A stretch of 40,022 bases of DNA, from positions 1 through 40,022 of the forward strand of contig JBJDZM010000073.1 in the NCBI GenBank assembly GCA_051867975.1, read 5' to 3'. The first letter of the stretch is position 1, and each line of letters opens with the position of its first letter. The stretch is from SVTX01 sp051867975 (GTDB lineage: Bacteria; Bacillota; Clostridia; Oscillospirales; CAG-272). Positions 15,192 to 23,143 of this stretch are shown here, in pieces. The notes under the pieces were generated by a model. The model saw only the letters and a list, made by a program, of their open reading frames with translations, searched no databases and was not told the DNA's origin. The position numbers were made by a program, and so were the translations under genes.

Positions 15192-16145
15192 TTATACCAC
15201 TCTGCAACGCTTCTCACCGCGCAGATACGCTTCAATATTCAACATAATTTCGTTGCAACATCTGACTCTTGCCTCATATGAACCCCACGCCATGTGAGGT
15301 GTAAGTATAACATTATCGCGTCCTGCTATCTCCATGTACGGGTGGTCTTCAGGCATCGGTTCTTTTGAGTAAACATCAATACCAACACCGCCTATGTTAC
15401 CGGAAATAATTGCATCGGCAACTGCTCTCTCATCGACAACCGCACCTCGTGCAACATTTATCAGTATCGCATCGCGCTTCATGATAGCAATTCTGTCACG
15501 GTTTATAACTCCCCACGTGCCGTCATTGAGCGGTGTATGGATACTTATTATGTCAGACTCCCTGCAAAGTGTGTCTATATCCACGCAGCTTACATCATCG
15601 ACCGGTGTGCGTTTGTAGACGATGACCTTACAACCCAGTGCCTCAGCCACCCGTCCGACCTGCTTGCCAATGTTTCCGTATCCGACTATTCCCCAAGTCT
15701 TACCGTATATCTCATGATATACAGGTGTCAGAATATTGGCGCTCTTTCCGTGCGAATATGTCCCTTCGGCGACCGCGCGGTCATATTCACGCAAACGGCA
15801 AACAAGAGACAGGACCATTGCCAGCGTCAGCTGTGCCACGTTCTGCGTAGAATAACCGACGACATTACAAACTGCAATTCCGTTTTCGCGGCAATATTCA
15901 AGGTCGACATTATCGTATCCCGTGGCAGTAATACAAATGAGCTTAATATTTTTGCATTTGGGCAGATTATGTCTGCCGACCTTAATCTTATTGAGAATCA
16001 ATATGTCACTGCCGGAGACATGGGCAACAAACTCGTCATCTGACGTTGATTGAAAAACTGTAAGATCTCCTATTTTTTCAAACATGGAAAGGTCAAGGTC
16101 ACTGCCAAGCGTCCCAGCATCGAGAAATGTTAACTTCAAAGGCAT
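15192..16145 (-). CDS. D-isomer-specific 2-hydroxyacid dehydrogenase
   Basis: 317 aa from ATG 16145 (MPLKLTFLDAG), preceded by GGAGG; a longer in-frame reading has a basic, unconserved extension. NAD-binding Rossmann motif GIVGYGNIGKQVG (152-164). Catalytic triad positions: R233 (VARGAVVDE), E262 (DVYSKEPMPEDHP) and H284 (LTPHMAWGS). It would interconvert a 2-hydroxyacid and a 2-ketoacid with NAD(H), in the cytoplasm. It most resembles glycerate/hydroxypyruvate dehydrogenases, but the substrate cannot be read from sequence. It follows the small membrane protein and uxaC on the same strand, so a link to sugar-acid breakdown is possible. Confidence 0.9.
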   Translation of the reverse strand: MPLKLTFLDAGTLGSDLDLSMFEKIGDLTVFQSTSDDEFVAHVSGSDILILNKIKVGRHNLPKCKNIKLICITATGYDNVDLEYCRENGIAVCNVVGYSTQNVAQLTLAMVLSLVCRLREYDRAVAEGTYSHGKSANILTPVYHEIYGKTWGIVGYGNIGKQVGRVAEALGCKVIVYKRTPVDDVSCVDIDTLCRESDIISIHTPLNDGTWGVINRDRIAIMKRDAILINVARGAVVDERAVADAIISGNIGGVGIDVYSKEPMPEDHPYMEIAGRDNVILTPHMAWGSYEARVRCCNEIMLNIEAYLRGEKRCRVV

Positions 16146-16146
16146 G

Positions 16147-16386
16147 TTATTCCTCCGCAGTTTTTTCCTCGTTTGCTTCCTCGGCGTCTGTCTCGGCAAA
16201 TTTCTTCTCTATTATTTCCTTGATCTCAGCCTCTATCTCTTCCTCTTTTTTCTTTTCGGCATCCCTCTTTTTCTTTATGAGCATTGCGACAGCGTAAACT
16301 GCAGCCAGTGCGGCAAGAACTCCCGCAATAAACGAAATAATTTTAATTGCTTTTATTTTGTTCTTTCTTTTTGCAAGTATTCTCAT
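16147..16386 (-). CDS. Small single-pass membrane protein with charged coiled-coil tail
   Basis: 79 aa if it starts at ATG 16386, 6 nt after GGAGG; the upstream ATG at 16392 touches that site. A basic N-terminus (RKNKIKAIK) precedes one hydrophobic helix (IISFIAGVLAALAAVYAVAML). Next comes a stop-transfer KKKR and then an almost purely Lys/Glu/Ala/Ile helix likely to form a coiled coil. No family recognised. It sits 1 nt upstream of the dehydrogenase start and 22 nt after uxaC. The good ribosome site and tight packing support a real gene. Confidence 0.72.
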   Translation of the reverse strand: MRILAKRKNKIKAIKIISFIAGVLAALAAVYAVAMLIKKKRDAEKKKEEEIEAEIKEIIEKKFAETDAEEANEEKTAEE

Positions 16387-16408
16387 TTTCATCCTCCGTT
16401 ATCATTTT

Positions 16409-17824
16409 TTATATTTTAAAACCGAAGTAGTTAACAGCATTATACAAAGATATTCTTTCCACTATCTCCGCTGCCGCATCATAGTCCGGGTAAAGTCCTC
16501 TTTCAACCCATCCGCCGATAAGGTTACACAAGATTCTGCGGAAATATTCGTGTCTCGGATATGACATGAAGCTGCGCGAGTCGGTAAGCATACCGAGAAA
16601 ATTGCCAAGGGATGCAAGGTTTGCGGTACTTCTCATTTGTGCTTCCATACCGTCGATATTGTCGTTGAACCACCATGCACTGCCCTGCACTACCGTGGGT
16701 TTATTGCTTCCGTCTCCGCGGCAGAAGCTTCCGCACAGTGTTCCTACTGCTGCATTATCAGAGGGATTTATAGGATAAATAATTGTTTTCGGAAGTGCAT
16801 TATTCTCTTCGAGATAATTCAAAAGCGACGCCATGTCGGCTATGCAATTCTTTGCGTGTATCGTGTCATATCCCGAGTCGGGGCCGAGCTTTGCAAACAT
16901 CTTTTTGTTGGGATTTCGGAGTACGCCGTAATGAAGCTGAAGCACCCATCCGCGCTTAACGTATTCAAGTCCGAAGAATCTCATCATCTGAGTTTTCCAA
17001 AGCGCAAGCTCTTCATCGCTTATATCCGCGCCGTCACTTGCAAGTGCTTTCTTAAATATCTCATTTGCATGATATGCATCGGGCTTGCAGAAAGGAATAT
17101 AGTTGTCCATTCCGTGGTCGGCGGTTTTGCATCCGAGTTCATCAAATCTGTCAAGCGAAACAGTATATGCACGGCAAAGGCTGTCATAATCGCTTATTTC
17201 AACGCCTGTGCTTTTTCCAAGCTTGGCAATGTACTCGGTAATTCCGTGTCTTTCAATGTTCAGTCCTTTATCGGGACGGAAGGCAGGAAGAACCTGAACC
17301 TCAAAGCCCGACTCCTTTATCTGCTTATGATAATGGAGGTCATCGGAGGGATCATCGGTCGTACAAACGAGCTTAACATTTGAATTTACAATATAATCTC
17401 TCGCACCAAAGCCGTCCTTTGCAATCTTCTCGGATGTTATCTTCCAAATTTTTTCGCAGTTGGCGCTGTTTATTGTGAGGTCGCAATCAAAATATCTTCT
17501 GAGTTCAAGATGACTCCAATGGTACACGGGATTTCCGATAAGGAGGGGCATTACACGGCAATATTCACTGAACTTCTCAAAGTCAGATGCGTCACCGGTG
17601 ATGTACTTTTCATCTACTCCGCATGAACGCATTGCTCTCCATTTATAGTGATCTGCATAAAGCCAAAGCTCTGTTATATTTGAAAATTTCTTATTCTCTG
17701 CAATTTCAGACGGAACGAGATGACAGTGATAGTCGATAATCGGCAATTTGGAAGCATGTTCCTCATATAACTTCAATGCCGTCGGACCCTCAAGGAGAAA
17801 GTCATTGTCCATAAAATTTTTCAT
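16409..17824 (-). CDS. uxaC: Uronate isomerase
   Basis: 471 aa, the normal length. It converts D-glucuronate to D-fructuronate and D-galacturonate to D-tagaturonate, the first cytoplasmic step in using pectin and glucuronide sugars. Amidohydrolase-type metal site PIIDYHCHLVPSE (H33, H35). Other family segments: ELWLYADHYKWRAMRSCGV, VCTTDDPSDDLHYHK, LPAFRPDKGLN, WVLQLHYGVLRN, SRSFMSYPRHEYFRRILCN. GGTGGG lies 6 nt before the ATG. The rest of the uronate pathway (uxaB/uxuA/kdgK) is not in the window; the downstream dehydrogenase might work with it, but this is only suggested by order. Confidence 0.96.
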   Translation of the reverse strand: MKNFMDNDFLLEGPTALKLYEEHASKLPIIDYHCHLVPSEIAENKKFSNITELWLYADHYKWRAMRSCGVDEKYITGDASDFEKFSEYCRVMPLLIGNPVYHWSHLELRRYFDCDLTINSANCEKIWKITSEKIAKDGFGARDYIVNSNVKLVCTTDDPSDDLHYHKQIKESGFEVQVLPAFRPDKGLNIERHGITEYIAKLGKSTGVEISDYDSLCRAYTVSLDRFDELGCKTADHGMDNYIPFCKPDAYHANEIFKKALASDGADISDEELALWKTQMMRFFGLEYVKRGWVLQLHYGVLRNPNKKMFAKLGPDSGYDTIHAKNCIADMASLLNYLEENNALPKTIIYPINPSDNAAVGTLCGSFCRGDGSNKPTVVQGSAWWFNDNIDGMEAQMRSTANLASLGNFLGMLTDSRSFMSYPRHEYFRRILCNLIGGWVERGLYPDYDAAAEIVERISLYNAVNYFGFKI

Positions 17825-17879
17825 AGTTTTCCCACCTTTTTATTTAATTTTTCACCCCACGTGCATTGCCGTTAGATTT

Positions 17880-17908
17880 ATTTTACCATATATTTATTCT
17901 TTTTTCAA
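17880..17908 (-). promoter_or_regulatory. uxaC promoter
   Basis: Minus strand TTGAAA (17908-17903), 17-nt spacer, TAAAAT (17885-17880). Good match upstream of uxaC. Confidence 0.7.
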
Positions 17909-17955
17909 GTGATTAAAACACATTTTCTCAAAAAATCCTGCTGAACAACTTTTTA

Positions 17956-17984
17956 TTGACATTCTGAACCGAATATGTTATAAT
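17956..17984 (+). promoter_or_regulatory. Promoter of the PHP/MutS-like pair
   Basis: TTGACA (17956-17961), 17-nt spacer, TATAAT (17979-17984). Perfect consensus, about 50 nt upstream of the ATG. Confidence 0.9.
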
Positions 17985-18031
17985 TTACACGTGATTTTCT
18001 CTTCACAACATTAAAAAAATTCGAGGTGCAC

Positions 18032-18853
18032 ATGTTCAAATGCGATTATCATACACATACTTTTTTTTCATGTGACGGTGATAAGACCTCATCGCCCGAG
18101 GCATTATGCGAAGCGGCAATATCCAGAGGCATCACGGATCTTGCTATTACGGATCATTTTGAAGCCAATTGGCGTGCAGAGAATCTCTCACCGCCCTATC
18201 CTGCTAAGGAAGCATTTGATGCCGTAATGTCCTCAAAGCAAAAATACAATGGAAAAATCAACCTGACATACGGAATTGAGATAGGTCAGGCAAATCAATA
18301 TCCCGAAGAGGTAGATAAACTCCTTAAAGAATTCAACTTTGAGTTTGTAATAGCGTCTATTCACAATCTTCGAGGCTCGCCTGATTTTTACTATTATGAC
18401 TTCTCGAAAATTGATTCCGAGGAGTATATGTTCAATTTATTTGAGCGTAATATCGCAGAATTATCCGAAGTTTTAGACGTTCTTAAGTGTGTGGACACGC
18501 TTGCACATTTGACATACATGGGAAGGTATTTGTCGCTTGCAGGCAGAACGTATAATTTCATGAAACATAAAGATTCGCTTGAAAAACTGTTCGGTAAAAT
18601 TATTTCAAGGGATATAGCACTCGAAGTCAACCTTTCGACACTTTGGAAAGGTCTTGGGTTTACCATGCCCGACACACAAATTCTGTCCCTCTACCGCGAT
18701 TGCGGCGGCAGGCTGGTTACGGTCGGAACCGATTCACATTCTCCCGAGCATATCGGAGAATGTGTCGATGAGATTTTTCCCATATTGAAATCTATCGGAC
18801 TTGACAACATTCTCGTTGTCAGAAACGGTGAAAAAAATGTTATAAAAATTTAA
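18032..18853 (+). CDS. PHP-domain phosphoesterase (histidinol-phosphatase HisK-like)
   Basis: 273 aa from ATG 18032 with GAGG 5 nt upstream; an in-frame GTG at 18026 overlaps that site. PHP metal-binding motifs: DYHTHTFFSCDG (H7, H9), LAITDHFE, EIGQANQYPEE, FVIASIHNLRG, CVDTLAHLTYMGRY and TVGTDSHSPEHIGE. HisK-type enzymes dephosphorylate histidinol phosphate, but no other his genes are present, and PHP proteins also act on other phosphate esters or DNA ends. Followed 18 nt later by the MutS-like ATPase, probably in the same transcript. Confidence 0.85.
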   Translation: MFKCDYHTHTFFSCDGDKTSSPEALCEAAISRGITDLAITDHFEANWRAENLSPPYPAKEAFDAVMSSKQKYNGKINLTYGIEIGQANQYPEEVDKLLKEFNFEFVIASIHNLRGSPDFYYYDFSKIDSEEYMFNLFERNIAELSEVLDVLKCVDTLAHLTYMGRYLSLAGRTYNFMKHKDSLEKLFGKIISRDIALEVNLSTLWKGLGFTMPDTQILSLYRDCGGRLVTVGTDSHSPEHIGECVDEIFPILKSIGLDNILVVRNGEKNVIKI

Positions 18854-18871
18854 TTTTGAACGGAGTCAAAA

Positions 18872-20479
18872 ATGGATCTTTCAAATTTCAGTTTGCTCTT
18901 TCCCGATGAAAGCACAAAAAGAGACCATTATTCGGGAATAGCCTGCCCCGATATAGATATGTATACGCTTGAACAGCTCGGCATGCTTGAGATATTTGAT
19001 CTAAATAGCTCGGAGCTTTCCGAATATTTCACAACATCAGAGAGCGTAATGGAATACAGAAACGAAGTGTTTGCCGACATGTTGGCGTCTCCCGCACTTT
19101 CCGCGACTCTCAACAAGCTCATGCCGGTGCTTACCGACATTACAGAGCTCAGAAGGCTTGAATCTGATACCGGGGACGGCGATTATCTGTCAAGCATTAC
19201 CGAAATAGAGTTATATATTTCTTGCATTGATATACTTTATGACGGATTCAGAAGTGTCAAAAAAGACCTTAAAAGCCGCGCATTTATTCTCTTTTCCGAA
19301 AAAATATGCGAGCTTGCCGAATCCGAGTATTATTCGGAACTTAACAGGAAGCTGACCGAACTTACAAAACGTGTCCGTGAGATAAAAAGTGTTACCGTCG
19401 GTGTAAATCTTGACTCTCAGCTCCGTCCGTCATATGCGGGAGTCCTTTCTATAAACTCCGAGCCTTTTAAATCGGGCGATACCATTGACAAGATACTCAG
19501 GCTGAATTTCAAGGACGATGATTATACGTGCATAGCGGCTCTTGTTCCCTTCGGAAAGAGTCAGTCGGATAATCAAAAGACTGCTCTTTCAACTGCATTC
19601 AATTCCGCAATAAATGACGTCTACCGTTCTTCTCTCAAATCTTGGAAGAAAATCGTCCAGATGTATGTTCTTGAAAACACCGATTTTCTTCTCGGACTTA
19701 TGCCCGAGATAGAGTTTATCGTCAAGGGTACGGAAATGCTGCAACGGCTCCGCAATCGCGGATGTGATCTTGTAAAGCCTGTTATCGCTCCTATGGACGA
19801 GAGAGTATTTAATGCGGACGAGCTATACAATCCTGTGGTTGCACTCAAACTGAACGACAATGAAAAAATCGTTGCAAACGACATCAGATTCAACAAAAAC
19901 GATGCATTTATCTATGTTTTGACAGGACCAAACCGCGGCGGTAAATCCGTAATTACATGCGCTCTCGGTCTTTGTGTCGCAATGATGCAGCTCGGTATGT
20001 TCGTGCCCGCAAAGCATGCAGAAATAAGCCCCGTTGACGCAATATTCACACATTTCCCGACAGGTGCCGACGACACCATCGACAAGGGCCGTCTTGGCGA
20101 GGAATGTGCAAGACTCGGAGAAATATTTGACAGCGTTACCTCAAACAGTCTTGTTCTTCTCGATGAGTCATTTTCATCGACCGGCTCGTACGAAGGCTCG
20201 TATATCGCCGCCGAAGTTCTCTCGGGAATTTCAATCGTCGGATGCCGTTGCCTTTTCGCAACACACCTGCATGAGTTAGCCTCGGAAATAGACAGAATAA
20301 ACCGTGATTCGGTATCCAAAGGCGGAGCAAAAATCGACACTTTAGTCGCAGGAATCGAAGAAGGTGAGCGTTCTTTCAAAATATTCCGTGCAAAACCCGA
20401 CGGTAAGAGCTATGCCCACGATATCGCCGAGAGATACGGTCTGACATATGAAAACATTTTAAAAAAGATTGGCAAATAG
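18872..20479 (+). CDS. MutS-family ATPase lacking mismatch-recognition domains
   Basis: 535 aa. The C-terminal half is a MutS domain V ABC-type ATPase: Walker A GPNRGGKS (352-359), DDTIDKGRLGEECARLGEIF, Walker B LVLLDESFSSTG and ATHLHELASEI. The N-terminal half is helical, MutS core/lever-like. It lacks MutS domains I/II and the MutS2 Smr/KOW tail, so it belongs to the stand-alone MutS-like group of uncharacterised Firmicutes proteins. Its C-terminal RAKPDGKSYAHDIAERYGL resembles the MutS end. GGAG precedes the ATG. Probably co-transcribed with the PHP protein; a joint DNA or nucleotide role is a guess. Confidence 0.88.
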   Translation: MDLSNFSLLFPDESTKRDHYSGIACPDIDMYTLEQLGMLEIFDLNSSELSEYFTTSESVMEYRNEVFADMLASPALSATLNKLMPVLTDITELRRLESDTGDGDYLSSITEIELYISCIDILYDGFRSVKKDLKSRAFILFSEKICELAESEYYSELNRKLTELTKRVREIKSVTVGVNLDSQLRPSYAGVLSINSEPFKSGDTIDKILRLNFKDDDYTCIAALVPFGKSQSDNQKTALSTAFNSAINDVYRSSLKSWKKIVQMYVLENTDFLLGLMPEIEFIVKGTEMLQRLRNRGCDLVKPVIAPMDERVFNADELYNPVVALKLNDNEKIVANDIRFNKNDAFIYVLTGPNRGGKSVITCALGLCVAMMQLGMFVPAKHAEISPVDAIFTHFPTGADDTIDKGRLGEECARLGEIFDSVTSNSLVLLDESFSSTGSYEGSYIAAEVLSGISIVGCRCLFATHLHELASEIDRINRDSVSKGGAKIDTLVAGIEEGERSFKIFRAKPDGKSYAHDIAERYGLTYENILKKIGK

Positions 20480-20483
20480 AGAG

Positions 20484-20535
20484 TGCAAAAATTTTCGCCC
20501 CGAGTTTCTTCCGATTCTCGGGGCAGTATGTTATT
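20484..20535. terminator. Bidirectional terminator between the MutS-like and SLH genes
   Basis: GC-rich 8-bp stem gccccgag (20497-20504)/ctcggggc (20517-20524). The minus strand then reads gaaaattttt, a good U tract for the SLH gene; on the plus strand the T run is weaker. Confidence 0.8.
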
Positions 20536-21889
20536 TTCCAATAACCTGCATCGTCTTATTAAGCAGTTTTGCCATGTCGCCTCTTGTAACCGTATCGCTC
20601 GCCCCTACCGTTTTGTCGGGAAACTCAAGAATTCCGAGCGTATAGAGCGACTCTATTGCAGCATTTGACCAGGACGGGATACTGTCCGCATCGGCAAAGA
20701 CAGGCGTTACCGACGGCTTTGCATATCCTATCATGTTGCTGACAATTACAGCCGCTTCGGATAGGCTGACCTTTTCGTCAGGCTTAAAGTATATTTCTCC
20801 GTCCTGCTTGATTCCGCTGATATATCCCTTTGAGTATGCAAGCGAGATATAGCCTTTCATCGCAGGACTTATGTCTGAGTCGTCCGCAAAACCCGTGTCC
20901 TTCACGTCGGGAACATTTTTGATGCCTATCGCATTCATTGCGGTTACAACAAACTCGGCACGGCTGACTTCCCTGTCTGCCTCAAAATAGAAATAGTTAC
21001 CTACTTGAACTCCGTTCATGAGTCCCGATTCTGTGACCGCCAATGCATGACTGTAAAGTTCATTATCAAGCATATCGCTGTAAACCGTCGATGTCTTTTG
21101 AGCAATAACTTCAATAGTGACTTTCGCAGACGTGCTGTAATTTCCGTATTTATCTCTCACAACATACTCAAAGCTGTCATTTCCCGTATATGACTCAAAG
21201 GGTGTATATGTGTACGTTCCGAGCGTTTTATTTTCAAGAACCAAAAGTCCGTGCGCAGGGTAGCTTACGATCTCATACGTCAACTCATCGCCTTCAGGGT
21301 CATGAGCCGAAAGGACCCCACTTATCATAACATCCTTGTATGTTTCATTGTTGAGCGAGACATAGGATGCCATTTTGACGGTCGGTGAGTAGTTGACCGA
21401 ATCTATCATAAAAATATTGCAAACAATATCGTATGCGTTGTCGTTTACGCAAAATTCAAAGCTTGCCTTCTTTCCCACTCCCGTTTTCGCTTCTTCATAC
21501 GTCATAAGCGATATGTTTGACGCGCTTATCCTCTGTCCGACCGAAACCGCATCACTTCCTATGTAGAGCGCACCGCAACTCATGTCGGGCAACGAGGTTA
21601 TCGTTATACTGTCGATATCCGACAGGTTCATCGCGCACTCAAATCTCTCTGCCGAGAAGTTGAGCGGATTGCCCTTTATTCCCGCAATTGCCATTTGATT
21701 TTGATTGGCGATAACGTCAAGAGCACAGGAAACCGTGTTTTGCTGTGTTGCAAGCACAGCAGTGCCACCCGAGACAAGTGAACTCTGCACCGAAGTCTGC
21801 ACATCATTCGCCGAGACAGATATACACATAGCAGAACACATTAATACGGCAATGACTATGACTGCCGACAGCCTTTTTAATTTTTTCAT
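20531..21889 (-). CDS. Secreted surface protein with cadherin-like domain and C-terminal SLH repeats
   Basis: 452 aa. Signal peptide 1-27 (basic MKKLKR, hydrophobic core, cut near VSAND). The middle contains a cohesin/dockerin-poor beta domain and, at about 170-265, a cadherin/Ig-like unit (AHDPEGDELTYEIVSYPAHG, YTPFESYTGNDSFEYVV) typical of bacterial surface adhesins. The last 170 residues hold three S-layer homology repeats (FYFEADREVSRAEFV; ISPAMKGYISLAYSKGYISG; SWSNAAIESLYTLGILEF...VTRGDMAKLLN), which bind pyruvylated cell-wall polymers. GGGAGGAAG lies just upstream of the ATG and a TATAAT box at 21923-21918. Single-gene unit. Ligand unknown. Confidence 0.9.
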   Translation of the reverse strand: MKKLKRLSAVIVIAVLMCSAMCISVSANDVQTSVQSSLVSGGTAVLATQQNTVSCALDVIANQNQMAIAGIKGNPLNFSAERFECAMNLSDIDSITITSLPDMSCGALYIGSDAVSVGQRISASNISLMTYEEAKTGVGKKASFEFCVNDNAYDIVCNIFMIDSVNYSPTVKMASYVSLNNETYKDVMISGVLSAHDPEGDELTYEIVSYPAHGLLVLENKTLGTYTYTPFESYTGNDSFEYVVRDKYGNYSTSAKVTIEVIAQKTSTVYSDMLDNELYSHALAVTESGLMNGVQVGNYFYFEADREVSRAEFVVTAMNAIGIKNVPDVKDTGFADDSDISPAMKGYISLAYSKGYISGIKQDGEIYFKPDEKVSLSEAAVIVSNMIGYAKPSVTPVFADADSIPSWSNAAIESLYTLGILEFPDKTVGASDTVTRGDMAKLLNKTMQVIGK

Positions 21890-22017
21890 ATCTTCCTCCC
21901 CAAAATTTTTCTGTCTAATTATATTTTTGACATCTGTAAATTATTACCCGTCATTCCTTTAACTTACAGAGATATTTCCCCACATGTTACAAATTATTCG
22001 CACATTTCCCATTCATC

Positions 22018-22157
22018 TGTGATATAATATACGCAGAACGTCTTGCAAGCGCAAGCCTTTGGGCTGCGCCCTATACACGCTTCGCGTGCCTGCGTTATTG
22101 AATCAGGTCGTAAAAATGCCCTTGCAAGCAAGCATTTTTACTTGTGATATAATACAC
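22018..22157. repeat. Hairpin-dense intergenic element between 15-bp direct repeats
   Basis: The element is bounded by TGTGATATAATATAC (22018-22032) and TGTGATATAATACAC (22143-22157), which differ at one base. Between and beside them lie four perfect small hairpins: CTTGC-aagc-GCAAG (22042-22055), GGGC-tgc-GCCC (22061-22071), CACGC-ttc-GCGTG (22076-22088) and GTAAAAATGC/GCATTTTTAC (22110-22141). The flanking repeats each contain an extended -10 (TGATATAAT), the right one placed about 35 nt upstream of the pseudouridine synthase start. It looks like a REP or MITE-type insertion; copy number elsewhere is unknown. Confidence 0.6.
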
Positions 22158-22189
22158 ATAGCATGAAGATTTGGCTCTGAGGGAAAAAC

Positions 22190-23143
22190 ATGGATTTCAA
22201 AATAGGCAAGGAAGACTCGGGACGCTCGGTTCTTTCATTTTTAAAATCAAAACTTAAAATTTCAAGATCCGCGCTTGCTTCCTTAAAACGTGTTCCCATG
22301 GGAATATGCGTGGGCGGACAGCATGTAACGGTGAGATATATACTCTGCGAGGGTGATATCCTTTCCGTCAACGAAAAGGATTCCTTTTCGGATGTCAATG
22401 AAACGATTGAGCCTCATTGTCTTCCGCTTGATATACTGTTTGAAAACGATGACCTTTTTGTTATCAACAAGTCTGCAAATATGCCTACTCATCCTTCGCA
22501 TAATCACACCGACGATACGCTTGCCAATGCTCTTGCATACATTTATAAAGAGCGCGGTGAGCCTCTTGTTTTCCGTCCTATAGGAAGGCTTGACAAAAAC
22601 ACGAGCGGGATCTCGCTCGTTGCAAAAAACGCTGTATCGGCGTCATTTCTTCATTACGCGCGCTCACGCGGAGCAATGCATAAAAAATACATAGCACTGC
22701 TTGACGGCACAGTTGCGGTTGACAACTTTTGGCACACAACCGAAACATATATGAAACGAATGGATGACAGCGTTATCATTCGTTGCATAGGCGAATCCTC
22801 CGACCCGGATGCCGATATTGCAATCACACATTGGAGAACGATTTATCATGGCGACAAAATCAGCATGGTCGAGGCGATTCCCGAAACAGGGCGAACACAT
22901 CAATTGAGAGTACATTTTGCGCACCTCGGTCATCCGATACTCGGAGATGAGATATACGGCAAACAAAGTGAGCTCATCTCTCGCCACGCGCTTCACGCAT
23001 ACAGTCTGTCAATCCCAATGCCTTGCTCCGAGGAAATCACATGCTTTTCAGCCATGCCTCCCACAGACATGCAAAATGCCTTCCGCGAACTGACAGGAGA
23101 AGACATCACCTCAATAATAAATAACATAAAGGAAACACAATGA
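22190..23143 (+). CDS. RluA/RluD-family pseudouridine synthase
   Basis: 317 aa. It isomerises uridine to pseudouridine in rRNA or tRNA. The N-terminal 70 residues look like a degenerate S4 RNA-binding domain (RSVLSFLKSKLKISRSALASL). The catalytic domain has RPIGRLDKNTSGISLVAKN with nucleophile D135, MHKKYIALLDG, and EAIPETGRTHQLRVHFAHLGHPILGDEIYG. The RNA target cannot be assigned. GAGGG lies just before the ATG, which overlaps the stretch following the repeat element. Its stop overlaps the start of the DUF3810 gene by 4 nt (ATGA). Confidence 0.95.
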   Translation: MDFKIGKEDSGRSVLSFLKSKLKISRSALASLKRVPMGICVGGQHVTVRYILCEGDILSVNEKDSFSDVNETIEPHCLPLDILFENDDLFVINKSANMPTHPSHNHTDDTLANALAYIYKERGEPLVFRPIGRLDKNTSGISLVAKNAVSASFLHYARSRGAMHKKYIALLDGTVAVDNFWHTTETYMKRMDDSVIIRCIGESSDPDADIAITHWRTIYHGDKISMVEAIPETGRTHQLRVHFAHLGHPILGDEIYGKQSELISRHALHAYSLSIPMPCSEEITCFSAMPPTDMQNAFRELTGEDITSIINNIKETQ

